From Xanthobacteraceae bacterium (lineage in GTDB: Bacteria; Pseudomonadota; Alphaproteobacteria; Rhizobiales; Xanthobacteraceae), in NCBI GenBank assembly GCA_019745775.1, contig JAIESR010000050.1:39268-103267 (forward strand): a DNA stretch of 64,000 nt, read 5' to 3'. Positions 16,973-25,879 of the stretch are shown here, one piece after another; position 1 is the first letter of the stretch, and the number at the start of each line of letters is the position of its first letter. The position numbers and the translations under genes were made by a program. The notes under the pieces are model-generated. The model had not been told where the DNA came from. It did no database searches and saw only the letters and a list, made by a program, of their open reading frames with translations.

Positions 16973-17922
16973 TCAGTCCAGAACGTCCGCCGCGGCGCAC
17001 CTTCAAGCAGCGCCTGCATCACTGGCGCTTTCATCTGCGCGCGCGGGTGCTCAGGGCGTTGGGGCGTCTCGCCGTGGTCATGATGCGGCTCTTGCGCCGC
17101 ACCGACCGCAAGCGCCTGGCAAATTTCTTCGCCGCGGCGATGCGCCGGATCGGCCCACGGCTGCGGGAGCAGGAGATCGCCCGCGCCAACCTCGCCGCCG
17201 CCTTCCCGGAAAAATCGCCGCAGGAGATCGACACGATCCTCACGGGCAGCTGGGACAATCTCGGCCGGGTCACGGCGGAATTCGTGCACCTCGATCGCTT
17301 CACGATCCTGGATATGGAGAAGCCGGGCGACGTCGACGTGACCTACGACCCGGTAACGGTGGATCGCATGGTTGCGATCCTGAATGGCGGCGCGCGGCTG
17401 TTCTTCGGCACGCATCTTGGAAATTGGGAGCTGCCGGCGCGCTTTGCGCACTACTACGGCCTCGACAGCACGGTGCTGTTTCGCGCCCCGAACATCCGCC
17501 CGATCGCCGACGCGGTCGTCGAGATGCGCGCGGGCTGCATGGGCACGCTGGTCCCCTCCGGCTTCGACGCGCCGATGCGGATGCTGCGGGCGCTCGAGCG
17601 CGGCGGCAAGGTCGGCATGCTGGTCGACCAGCACGACTCGCGCGGCGTCGACATCACCTTCTTTGGCCGCGCGTGCAAGGCGTCACCTCTCATCGCGCAG
17701 CTTGCGCGCCACATGAATTGCCCGATTCACGGCGTGCGCGTGGTGCGCCTCGCCGACCGCAATAAATTCTGGGCCGAGATCACCGATCCCATCGAGCCGG
17801 TGCGCGATCCTGACGGCAAGATCAACGTCGCGGGGACGACCCAGGCGATCGCCAACGTGATCGAGACCTGGGTGCGCGAGCACCCGGATCAGTGGCTGTG
17901 GCAGCACCGCCGCTGGCGGTGA
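16969..17922 (+). CDS. lpxXL: lipid A very-long-chain acyltransferase LpxXL
   Basis: 317 residues, LpxL/HtrB-type lysophospholipid acyltransferase. The HX4E catalytic motif is His149-Glu154 in GTHLGNWEL; VDQHDSRGVDITFFGR and a C-terminal PDQWLWQHRRW are also typical of the family. It transfers the VLCFA from AcpXL to the 2' secondary position of lipid A at the inner membrane. TTG at 16969 overlaps the previous stop (TTGA) and no ATG precedes the conserved basic N-terminus, so a rare TTG start is inferred. Confidence 0.9.
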   Translation: MISPERPPRRTFKQRLHHWRFHLRARVLRALGRLAVVMMRLLRRTDRKRLANFFAAAMRRIGPRLREQEIARANLAAAFPEKSPQEIDTILTGSWDNLGRVTAEFVHLDRFTILDMEKPGDVDVTYDPVTVDRMVAILNGGARLFFGTHLGNWELPARFAHYYGLDSTVLFRAPNIRPIADAVVEMRAGCMGTLVPSGFDAPMRMLRALERGGKVGMLVDQHDSRGVDITFFGRACKASPLIAQLARHMNCPIHGVRVVRLADRNKFWAEITDPIEPVRDPDGKINVAGTTQAIANVIETWVREHPDQWLWQHRRWR

Positions 17923-18287
17923 TGGAGACCTGTCGCCGTCATTGCGAGGCCCGCAGGCGCGTCCGGTTTTGACATCTCAATTGGCGTTCGCGCGCATATG
18001 AACCGACCCGCGAGCGAGGCGTGCATGACTGCGCCCTCTCCCCTTGCGGGAGAGGGCGGCGAGGTATCGCCGCCCAACGGAAGGGGTGAGGGGTATTCGT
18101 CAGCGGAGTGATACCCCTCACCCCATCCCCGTTGTTGCAATGCTGCGGCTGCCCTCTCCCACAAGGGGAGAGGGCGCAATAATGACCGCCCCGCATCGCA
18201 GTAAGGACCAAATGCGATTCCCCTGCCGCAAGCGGGCGAGGGCGCAACAACCGCGGCCTCGCGACGCGGACGGAGAGGCCACCTGCC
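17923..18287. other. intergenic region between convergent genes, mostly repeat
   Basis: 365 bases. It starts with a short match to another repeat family (CGTCATTGCGAG at 17937-17948) and then holds the nested palindromic element annotated separately. No gene is evident. Confidence 0.6.
18021..18218 (+). repeat. nested-palindrome intergenic element, copy 1
   Basis: A 198-base unit that recurs without length change at 41810-42007 with about 20 mismatches. Its core (18031-18177) has 27-base terminal inverted repeats matching at 26 positions, and inside these a perfect 14-base inverted repeat GGGGTGAGGGGTAT (18083-18096) / ATACCCCTCACCCC (18111-18124). The whole can fold into one long hairpin. 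It looks like a MITE or REP/RIME-type element. Confidence 0.85.
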
Positions 18288-19415
18288 CTACCGGCCCGTC
18301 TTCACCCGGGTCCATATCCGATTCATCATGCGCGTCGTCGCCGCGTCGTGGGCATTGACGGTGTAGAGCTTCTTCATCATCGCCTCGTCCGGATAGATGG
18401 TCCGGTCTTCCAGCACCGCCTTGTCGATGAATTTCTGGCTGGCGAGATTGCCGTTGGCATAAGAGATGAAATTCGAGTTGCGGGCGGCGATCTCGGGCGT
18501 CTGGAGGAAATTGATGAACGCGTGCGCCTCCGCCACGTTCTTTGCGTCGCGCGGGATCGCAAGATTGTCGAACCAGAGCTGCGCGCCCTCGTTCGGGATC
18601 GCATAGGCGATCTCGATGTTGTTCTTCGCCTCGGCGGCGCGCTTCTGCGCCTGCTTGATGTCGCCCGAGAAGCCGACGGCGAAGCAGATCTCGCCGCTCG
18701 CCAGAGCATTGAGATATTCGGACGAATGGAATTTTCGCACCAGCGGCCGGATCGTCATCACCAGATCGGCGGCCTTCTGGAGCTCGGGTTCCTTGGTCGA
18801 GTTGGGATCGAGACCGAGATAGTGCAGTGCCGCCGGCAGGATGTCGTCGGCGGAATCGAGCATGTGGATGCCGCAGTCCTTGAACTTCGCCAGGTTCTCC
18901 GGCTTGAAGACGATGTCCCAGCTATCGATCCTGGCGTTCGGCCCAAGCAATTCGCGCGCCTTGGCGACGTTGTAGCCGATGCCGGTGGTGCCCCACATGT
19001 AGTTCACGGCATAGACATTACCGGGGTCGTACTGCGCCAGGCGCTTTGCGACTTCCGGCCAGACGTGAACGAGGTTCGGCAGCGCGCCTTTGTCGAGCGG
19101 CTGGAAAATCTTCGCCTTGATCTGCCGCTGGAGGAAATAGCCGGTCGGCGCCACCACGTCGTAGCCCGAACGCCCGGCCAGGAGCTTGGCTTCGAGCGTT
19201 TCGTTGTTGTCGAAGGTATCATAGCGCATCTTAATGCCGGTCGACTTGGTGAACTCCTCGAGCACCGTCGGATCGACATAGTCGGACCAGTTGTAGACGT
19301 TGAGGATGCGCTGGCCGCCTTTGCCGCCTTGGCCCTTCTGCTGCGCGACGGATGGAGCGACGGCGAACGCAGCCACGACGACCAGGGAAGCGAGAACGGA
19401 AAGCGCGCGGCGCAT
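18288..19415 (-). CDS. potF: polyamine ABC transporter substrate-binding protein (PotF/PotD family)
   Basis: 375 residues. Signal peptide 1-24 (ending SVA). Family motifs: LNVYNWSDYVDPTVLEEFTKSTG at the mature N-terminus, YDVVAPTGYFL, NYMWGTTGIGYNV and IPNEGAQLWFDNLAIPRDAKN. It captures putrescine or spermidine in the periplasm; the other pot genes are not in view. ATG at 19415 has AAGGGA seven bases upstream. It converges on lpxXL. Confidence 0.92.
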   Translation of the reverse strand: MRRALSVLASLVVVAAFAVAPSVAQQKGQGGKGGQRILNVYNWSDYVDPTVLEEFTKSTGIKMRYDTFDNNETLEAKLLAGRSGYDVVAPTGYFLQRQIKAKIFQPLDKGALPNLVHVWPEVAKRLAQYDPGNVYAVNYMWGTTGIGYNVAKARELLGPNARIDSWDIVFKPENLAKFKDCGIHMLDSADDILPAALHYLGLDPNSTKEPELQKAADLVMTIRPLVRKFHSSEYLNALASGEICFAVGFSGDIKQAQKRAAEAKNNIEIAYAIPNEGAQLWFDNLAIPRDAKNVAEAHAFINFLQTPEIAARNSNFISYANGNLASQKFIDKAVLEDRTIYPDEAMMKKLYTVNAHDAATTRMMNRIWTRVKTGR

Positions 19416-19506
19416 CGAAAGTCCCTTTCGAACGGAGGGCGGCCCGGCCGCCTCATCGGACGTCTGGATTTTTAGCACTGCGAGGAAACGACCGCAGCCT
19501 CGGCTG

Positions 19507-19845
19507 CTAGGATTCCGTGGGCAGCCCCGCGGCTTTCCACGCCAAAATGCCGCCCGCCAGGTGCGACGCGTAGGAATAACCCTTTTCTTGGGCGGCCAGC
19601 GACGCGGTCACCGAGCGGCGGCCCGAGCGGCAGGCGAACACGACCTGCTTGCCCTGCGGATCGGGGATCGCGGCGGGGTCGAAGCCCGACAGCGGCACCA
19701 CCACGGCGTCGGGATAGCGCTCGACCGCGACCTCGTTCGGCTCGCGGACATCGACCAGCAGCATGCGCCCCTCGGCGAGACCGCGCGCCACCTCCTCGAC
19801 GGTAAGATTGGCGACCCGAGGATCGCCGCCGGACGGATCGGCCAT
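19507..19845 (-). CDS. single-domain rhodanese-like protein
   Basis: 112 residues, one rhodanese domain. The active-site loop is Cys72-Arg-Ser-Gly-Arg-Arg, with the usual VDVREPNE entry strand and HLAGGILAWKAAGLP end. It would carry a persulfide sulfur in the cytosol; substrate unknown. It starts 26 bases after the GDYXXLXY gene stop, in the same direction. Confidence 0.92.
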   Translation of the reverse strand: MADPSGGDPRVANLTVEEVARGLAEGRMLLVDVREPNEVAVERYPDAVVVPLSGFDPAAIPDPQGKQVVFACRSGRRSVTASLAAQEKGYSYASHLAGGILAWKAAGLPTES

Positions 19846-19871
19846 GTCGAAAACTCCTGCATCACTTGAGC

Positions 19872-20471
19872 TCAGAACATCGGCTCATCGTAGACCGGCT
19901 TGCCGTCGATCAACAACCGTTTGATGGCGGCGCGTCCCGCGGGCGTCACCGCCGCGACGATCGACACCTTGCCCTGGTTCCGGGAGCGCTCGATCTCCTT
20001 GCCCTCGTCCTGCGGCACGAAATAGCGCTCGATGCCGTAGGTGACGCGCAGCCGGTCGCAGAAGGCGCGACGGTTGGAGCCGCAGGTTGCCCCGGATTCC
20101 GTCCGGCCGCGGATCAGCACCTCGCCGTCGCCGAGCGGCACCGGCTCGCCGTGGGCCGATACCGCCGCGTAGACGCCACCGTCCTTGCGCACCAGCTTCA
20201 CGAACACCGGCGTGCCGCGGCCCCGGCTCGGCGTGTCCTTGAGCGCGCCGGCCGGCACGTCGCCGATCTCGTAGTTGAGCACGACGTAGTCGCCGCGCAG
20301 AAAATCGCGCGGGTCGACCGGGCGCGTCAGCAGCGCCACCTCGCTGCCTTCGCGCAGCACACGGACGCGGTCGTAGACCATCGCCGCGATCAGCACGACC
20401 TGGATGGCGCCCGCGAGCGCGTAGAGCAGCACGCGCGGGATCCGTCCGGCAAGTGTTACGAGGAGATTCAT
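19872..20471 (-). CDS. GDYXXLXY-domain membrane-anchored protein
   Basis: 199 residues. One N-terminal transmembrane helix (about 10-32) is followed by an extracytoplasmic domain with the family signature RGDYVVLNYEIGDVP (residues about 59-73). The family has no known function but is nearly always encoded next to a DUF2157 membrane protein, as here; the start codon overlaps the stop of that gene (ATGA). Confidence 0.9.
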   Translation of the reverse strand: MNLLVTLAGRIPRVLLYALAGAIQVVLIAAMVYDRVRVLREGSEVALLTRPVDPRDFLRGDYVVLNYEIGDVPAGALKDTPSRGRGTPVFVKLVRKDGGVYAAVSAHGEPVPLGDGEVLIRGRTESGATCGSNRRAFCDRLRVTYGIERYFVPQDEGKEIERSRNQGKVSIVAAVTPAGRAAIKRLLIDGKPVYDEPMF

Positions 20472-21727
20472 CGGCCCTGCCCCCTGCGGATGAGCCGCCC
20501 GAGCAGGCTCGCCAATGCCACCGCCACCAGCCCGGAGAGTGCCAGGAACACCGCCCGCCGCAACAGCGAGCCCTTCACCGCCCAGGTGACGGCCGCGATG
20601 GTGGCCGCAAGCCCGAGCCAGCCCGCGACGATGCGTGGGCGCACGTCGTCCAGCATGCCCGACACCACGAGGCAGAGCATCGCGCTCAGCGACAGCGCAT
20701 AGGCCAGCCACGGCTCCTCGGCCGCAGCCGTCGGCATCAGGCCCGAGGCGACCACCACCGCGAGCGTGAGCGATAGGCCCGCGAGCGCGGCGCCGCCGCT
20801 TTGGCCGACGACCGCGGCGGCGAACGCACATACCACCGCCGCCAAGGCGATGGCGACGATCGGATAGAGCACCTCGCCGCCGGCCGGCCGGTAGAACTCG
20901 ACGATGATGCTCGCCAAACCGACCGCAAGACCGAAGCTGCCATAGGTCGAGAGCGTCAGCCCGAAGGCGCGCACTGCGGCGCTCGTGCGCGTGGTCAGCA
21001 ACAGCCCGCCGCCGACCATCAAGGCCACCAGCGCGATGAAGGTGAAGTTTGCGCTGCCGACGCGCGCTTGCGCGATACCGACGGCGGCGAGCAAAGCGCC
21101 GGCAAGCGCGGCCACCGCCACCAGGTGCCGCGCCACGGTGGTGTTCCAGATCAGCGCCAGCATGGCCGCGATCAGCCAGAAGATCGCGAACTGCGGATGC
21201 ACGTCGGAGGTCTCGTCGACGCGCATGCCGCTCCAGACGCAGGCGGCGGCGAGCGCGACCGCGAGCGCGCTGTGGGAGCCGGTCAGCGCCGCGGCAGCGA
21301 GCGCGCCCGATGCCCACAGCAACAGGCCGCCGGCGAAATCATCGCCCAGATGATACATCTGCCCGACCAGCGCGATTGCCGCGCCGAAGATGATCGAGCC
21401 GACGCCGACCGAGAGGTCGGCCAGATGATCGCGCTCGGCGCGATCGAACAGCGCGGCGGCGCCGTAAGCCCCGGCGATGCCCGCGAGCAGGATCGCGAAC
21501 CGCAGCGGCCGCGCGATCGCGGTCCAGTTGGCTGCAATGAAGGCGAGGAAGGCGGCGGCGATCAGCAATCCGCCGACGATGCCGACCACGGTGGCGATGG
21601 TGATCGCTTCCGGCACCGGGCGCAGCGTCGCGCGAATGGCGTCGGCGGATTTCGGCGGCAGCAGGCCCTCGGCCTGCCACCGCGCCAGATCGGCTTCCAG
21701 CCGCTCACGATAGGCCCGCTCCGACAT
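20468..21727 (-). CDS. DUF2157 polytopic membrane protein
   Basis: 419 residues: an N-terminal cytosolic segment (SERAYRERLEADLARWQAEGLLPPKSADAI) typical of DUF2157, then about 12 hydrophobic helices. GQMYHLGDDFAGGLLLWASGA is the best-conserved family stretch. It forms a coupled pair with the GDYXXLXY gene. No activity is known. Confidence 0.9.
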   Translation of the reverse strand: MSERAYRERLEADLARWQAEGLLPPKSADAIRATLRPVPEAITIATVVGIVGGLLIAAAFLAFIAANWTAIARPLRFAILLAGIAGAYGAAALFDRAERDHLADLSVGVGSIIFGAAIALVGQMYHLGDDFAGGLLLWASGALAAAALTGSHSALAVALAAACVWSGMRVDETSDVHPQFAIFWLIAAMLALIWNTTVARHLVAVAALAGALLAAVGIAQARVGSANFTFIALVALMVGGGLLLTTRTSAAVRAFGLTLSTYGSFGLAVGLASIIVEFYRPAGGEVLYPIVAIALAAVVCAFAAAVVGQSGGAALAGLSLTLAVVVASGLMPTAAAEEPWLAYALSLSAMLCLVVSGMLDDVRPRIVAGWLGLAATIAAVTWAVKGSLLRRAVFLALSGLVAVALASLLGRLIRRGQGR

Positions 21728-21876
21728 CCCCCGATACCGCCGCTACCGACTCGCGGCGGCATCTTACGCCAAACCGGCGCGACCGGCGCAAAATCGTGAG
21801 GCTGGATCATTGCTGTGACTCGGCTCGCTCCCGCTCGTCCCGCGGAGGAGATAGCCGACACAAACGGGCAAGTCGG

Positions 21877-23898
21877 CTAGACCGTCACCTGCGTTCCGAC
21901 CTCCATCACCCGTCCGGTCGGGATCTGGAAGAAGTCGGTGGCATCGGTCGCGGACTTGGCAAGCCCGATGAACATCTGGTCCTGCCACTTCGGCATTCCC
22001 GAATGGGCCGCCGCCTTGATCGACCGCCGCGACAGGAAGAACGACGTCGACATGATGTCGAAGGTCCAGCCGTGCTTGCGCGCGATCGCCAGCGCCTTAG
22101 GCACGTTCGGCTCGTCCATGAAGCCGTATTTGAGCGACACCCGGCTGAACAGGTTCGACACCGGCGTGATCGTCACCCGCTCGTTCTGCGGGACGCGCGG
22201 CGTATCGGCGAAAATGATGGTGAGGATGACGTTGTGCTCGTGCAAGACCTTGTTGTGCTTGAGGTTGTGCAACAGCGCGGTCGGCGCGAAATCGGGGTCG
22301 CTGGTCAGGAACACCGCCGTGCCTGGCACCACGTGCGGCGATTTCTTCTCCAGGCTGTGCACCAGAGATTCAAGCGGCACTTCGGTGCGCCGGGTCTTCT
22401 GCATCAGGATGGCGGTGCCGCGGCGCCAGGTCAGCATGATCAGCACGACGAAGCCGCCGAACATCACCGGCAACCAGGCGCCCTCGTGCAGCTTGGTCAG
22501 CGCCGCGATCAGGAACGCACCGTCGGTGAAGACGAACGGACTGACCAGCAGCAACGCCGACCAGAGCTTCCAACGCCACATTTTCCAGATCACGATGAGC
22601 GCCAGGAGCGTCGCCATCAGGCTGGTGCCGGCCACGGCAAGGACGTAGGCGCCGGCAAGATCGCTCGATGTCCGGAACAGGCCGACCAGCAGCAGTACGC
22701 CGACCAACAGCAGGATGTTGACACGCGGCATGTAGATCTGGCCGTACAGCGCAGCCGAGGTGTGGCGGATCTCGAACCGCGGCAGCAAGCCCAGCTGGAT
22801 CGCCTGATGCGTGATGGAGTAGGCGCCGGTGATGACCGCCTGGCTGGCGATGACGGTCGCGAGCGTCGCCAGCACGACCATCGGCAGCAGCAACAGATCG
22901 GGCATCGGAACGAGCCGATAGAACGGGTTCGCGATCGCTTCCGGGTTGGCGAGCACCAGCGCGCCCTGCCCGAAGTAGTTGATCAGCAGCGCCGGCAGCA
23001 CGAGATAGAACCAAGCGGTCTGGATCGGTTTGCGTCCGAAGTGGCCGAGATCGGCATAGAGCGCCTCGCTGCCGGTCACGACCAGGAAAACCGCGCCGAG
23101 CGTGATCAGGCCGATCATGCCGTTGCCGGCCACGAACTTGATCGCATAGTACGGATTGATCGCCGCGATCACGCTCGGATCGTCGGCGATGTGCAACGCG
23201 CCGATCAGCAGGATGACGACGAACCAGATGGCGGTGATCGGTCCGAACAGCACCGCTACTTTGCCGGTGCCGCGCGACTGCACCGCAAACAGCGCGACCA
23301 GAAGCATGATCGTGATCGGCAACACGAACGGCTCGAACGCGGGCGTCACGACCTTGAGACCCTCGACCGCCGACAGCACCGACAACGCGGGTGTGATCAG
23401 CGAGGACCCGTAGAACATGGCGGCGCCGATGACGCCGAGCGTTAGCACCGTCACCGAGCGCCGGCCGACCGCGCGGAATGCCAGCGCCGTCAGCGACAGC
23501 GTTCCGCCCTCGCCGTTGTTGTCCATGCGCAGCAGCAGGACGATATATTTGAGGGTGACGACGACGATCAGCGACCAGACGATGAGCGAGAGGACGCCGA
23601 GCACGATCTCGCGCGTCACCGGGCCGCTGCCCTGCGCGGCAACCACGGCCTCGCGAAACGCATAGAGCGGGCTCGTGCCGATGTCGCCGTAGACGACGCC
23701 GATGCAGCCAAGCGTCAGCGCCCAAAAGCTCGCGCGGTTGTGCGAAGCGCCCTCTGCGGGCGATCCAGCCTCCGCAGGCGCATGGGCCCCGGCTGGCGTT
23801 TGGCTCCCGGCTGGCGTTTGGCCCCCGGCTGGCGTCTGGGCCCCCGCTGGCGTTTGGGCCCCCGACGAGGCGGCCGTACCGTTGGCTGTACTTTCCAT
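21877..23898 (-). CDS. kup: Kup-type low-affinity potassium transporter with repeat-rich N-terminus
   Basis: 673 residues from ATG at 23898; a GTG at 23937 would add 13. KUP/HAK family: [17 protein letters not shown] after the N-terminus, [19 protein letters not shown], about 12 transmembrane helices, then a soluble C-terminal domain with FFLSRRSI and a Val-rich end. It imports K+ with protons. Residues 14-49 are six imperfect copies of the hexapeptide AQTPAG, unusual for the family. No kdp or trk genes are nearby. Confidence 0.92.
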   Translation of the reverse strand: MESTANGTAASSGAQTPAGAQTPAGGQTPAGSQTPAGAHAPAEAGSPAEGASHNRASFWALTLGCIGVVYGDIGTSPLYAFREAVVAAQGSGPVTREIVLGVLSLIVWSLIVVVTLKYIVLLLRMDNNGEGGTLSLTALAFRAVGRRSVTVLTLGVIGAAMFYGSSLITPALSVLSAVEGLKVVTPAFEPFVLPITIMLLVALFAVQSRGTGKVAVLFGPITAIWFVVILLIGALHIADDPSVIAAINPYYAIKFVAGNGMIGLITLGAVFLVVTGSEALYADLGHFGRKPIQTAWFYLVLPALLINYFGQGALVLANPEAIANPFYRLVPMPDLLLLPMVVLATLATVIASQAVITGAYSITHQAIQLGLLPRFEIRHTSAALYGQIYMPRVNILLLVGVLLLVGLFRTSSDLAGAYVLAVAGTSLMATLLALIVIWKMWRWKLWSALLLVSPFVFTDGAFLIAALTKLHEGAWLPVMFGGFVVLIMLTWRRGTAILMQKTRRTEVPLESLVHSLEKKSPHVVPGTAVFLTSDPDFAPTALLHNLKHNKVLHEHNVILTIIFADTPRVPQNERVTITPVSNLFSRVSLKYGFMDEPNVPKALAIARKHGWTFDIMSTSFFLSRRSIKAAAHSGMPKWQDQMFIGLAKSATDATDFFQIPTGRVMEVGTQVTV
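23752..23859 (-). repeat. 18-bp tandem repeat encoding AQTPAG hexapeptides in kup
   Basis: Six consecutive 18-base units (four close, two decayed) encode [30 protein letters not shown] and AGSPAE. The reading frame is kept, so copy-number change would alter only the length of the cytosolic N-terminal tail. Confidence 0.85.
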
Positions 23899-24024
23899 GG
23901 GGCTCGGGGGCTGTCCCGCCAAACGCAGAGACGGCACATTACATCACGGCCGCATCAGAAGCAATACGATCAGAAGGGACTTTGTTCCGTCGATCTTGAC
24001 GTATGTTGGCCGCCGTTGCAGCGA

Positions 24025-24849
24025 CTAAGGCTGCATATTCTGCGGAATCGGCGGTTCTTCGCGCATCAGCGTGATGGTCACGCGGCGATTGGCGGCGATA
24101 TAGGGGTCGTCCGGAAACAACGGCTGGGTGTCGGCGCGGCCCGCCACCATGAAGAAATTCTGGCCCGGAACGCCCTCGGCCTCGAGCTGCTTGCGCACCA
24201 CATTGGCACGGTCGGCCGACAGTTCCCACGGTCCGTAACCCGGACGCGCCGGCAGTTTGGACGCCGATGTGTGACCGGCAATCGAAATCCGGAACGGCAT
24301 CGCCCGCAACGAGCTTGCGAGGCGACGGATCACCATGCGGGTCCGCTCATAGGGCTCCTTGGAGCCCTCCGGAAACATCGAACGCCCGTTCTGGTCGACG
24401 ATCTCGATGTTGAGACCCTCTTTGGTCTCCTCGATGATGATGTTCTTGGAGACTTCGCTGATCTCCGGCATGTCCTGCATGGCCTGGCGCAACGACGCCG
24501 CCGCGAGCGCGAAGTTGCGGTCGCTGTCGAACTTGCCGCCGTGCGATTGCTGGCTGCCGCGATGGTCGTCGGTCGGATTGGCGGACGCCTCATCGGGCGA
24601 AATCGGCGCGGCGTTCTTGAGCTTGGGCCGGGTCGGCAGGCCCGGCATCTCGATGACGCCGGAATAGCGCACGCGGTCCTGCACGCCGAATGCTTCGCGC
24701 ATCGAGCCGGCGACGACCTGCAGCTTCGCGGAATCCTGGGTGGAGAACGCCACCAGCATCACGAAGAAGCTGACCAGGAGCGCCATCAAGTCGGCGAAGG
24801 TGACGAACCACCCGTGGCCGCCGTGGTTTGCATCCTTGCGCCGAGCCAT
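24025..24849 (-). CDS. motB: MotB-like stator protein (OmpA/MotB peptidoglycan-binding)
   Basis: 274 residues. One transmembrane helix near the N-terminus carries the proton-channel aspartate Asp20 in WFVTFADLMALL. The C-terminal OmpA-like domain includes ISIAGHTSAS, LSADRANVVRKQLEAEG and AANRRVTITL. Together with the MotA-like gene 30 bases upstream it should form a peptidoglycan-anchored, ion-driven stator. No flagellar genes lie nearby, so it may drive flagella encoded elsewhere or another machine. Confidence 0.88.
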   Translation of the reverse strand: MARRKDANHGGHGWFVTFADLMALLVSFFVMLVAFSTQDSAKLQVVAGSMREAFGVQDRVRYSGVIEMPGLPTRPKLKNAAPISPDEASANPTDDHRGSQQSHGGKFDSDRNFALAAASLRQAMQDMPEISEVSKNIIIEETKEGLNIEIVDQNGRSMFPEGSKEPYERTRMVIRRLASSLRAMPFRISIAGHTSASKLPARPGYGPWELSADRANVVRKQLEAEGVPGQNFFMVAGRADTQPLFPDDPYIAANRRVTITLMREEPPIPQNMQP

Positions 24850-24879
24850 TGCGATGTCCGTTGCCGCGCGCCAGCGACG

Positions 24880-25656
24880 CTAGGCCGGTACGGCCTCCGG
24901 CTCTTCGGAGTGGCGGTGCTTTTCGGGCAGATAAGCGAGCAGCATTTCGCGCACCAGCGTCGGGCTCTTGGCCTCGCGGATCATCATGATGCCGTCGATG
25001 ATGAGCGTGCGGTTGATTTCCTCGTCGACGAGCTTGAGATGCAGCTTGTCGGCGATCGGCAGGCAAATGAGGTTCGCGACCGCCGCGCCATAGAAGGTCG
25101 CGAGCAGCGCGACCGCCATGAACGGGCCGAGCTTTGAGGGATCGGTCATGTTGGCGAACATCTGCACCATGCCGATCAGCGTGCCGATCATCCCGAACGC
25201 CGGCGCGCAATCGCCGATCGCACGATAGATCTTCTGCCCCTCGTCGAGGTGGGTGAGGAAGTTGTCGCGGTCGCGCTCGAGGTTGTCGCGGATAAAGGTA
25301 TTGTCGTAGCCGTCGGCGATGAAGCGGATGCCCTTGGCCAGGAACGGATCCTCGATCTCGACCTTTTCGAGCCCGACCGGTCCCTGCTTGCGGGCGATCT
25401 CGGCGAGGCCGGCGATCTCGTCGACCAGTTCGCGCTGCGACATGCGCCGCAACGTGAAGGCGTAGCGCGCGCCGAGCGGCAATCCATGAAAGATCGATGA
25501 CAGCGGGAAACGGATCAGGGTCGCCGCGAACGAGCCGCCGAAGATCACGATGGCGGCGTGATAGTCGACGAACATCCGAAGGTCGCCGCCCATCAGGATC
25601 AGGGCGGCCATCACGATCATGCCGGCCAACAGGCCGAGACTCGTAGCAATATCCAT
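24880..25656 (-). CDS. motA: MotA/PomA-like stator protein
   Basis: 258 residues with four hydrophobic segments (about 5-24, 33-52, 148-170 and 182-203). GDCAPAFGMIGTLIGMVQMF and LLATFYGAAVANLICLPIADKL are the proton-channel helices 3 and 4 of the MotA family. The cytosolic loop between helices 2 and 3 has the charged stretch that contacts the rotor. It precedes the MotB-like gene in the same operon. Confidence 0.9.
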   Translation of the reverse strand: MDIATSLGLLAGMIVMAALILMGGDLRMFVDYHAAIVIFGGSFAATLIRFPLSSIFHGLPLGARYAFTLRRMSQRELVDEIAGLAEIARKQGPVGLEKVEIEDPFLAKGIRFIADGYDNTFIRDNLERDRDNFLTHLDEGQKIYRAIGDCAPAFGMIGTLIGMVQMFANMTDPSKLGPFMAVALLATFYGAAVANLICLPIADKLHLKLVDEEINRTLIIDGIMMIREAKSPTLVREMLLAYLPEKHRHSEEPEAVPA

Positions 25657-25879
25657 TCTGGACCCACACCCGCACGCGTACTAACGCGCGCCCGCCGTCC
25701 CCCGGAGAGCGCCGGGAACGAAGCTAGCGCGCACGCTTTAAGGGACGGTTACCGAATGCTAACTGTTCGAAAATCGGTCCGCCGGACGCGTATTTTCCGG
25801 CGTTTTTCGGCCGGGATGAGCATTTGCTATCGCGGCCCGGCCATGCTCCTAAGTGGACCTAAGGACCAGGGAGACCACC

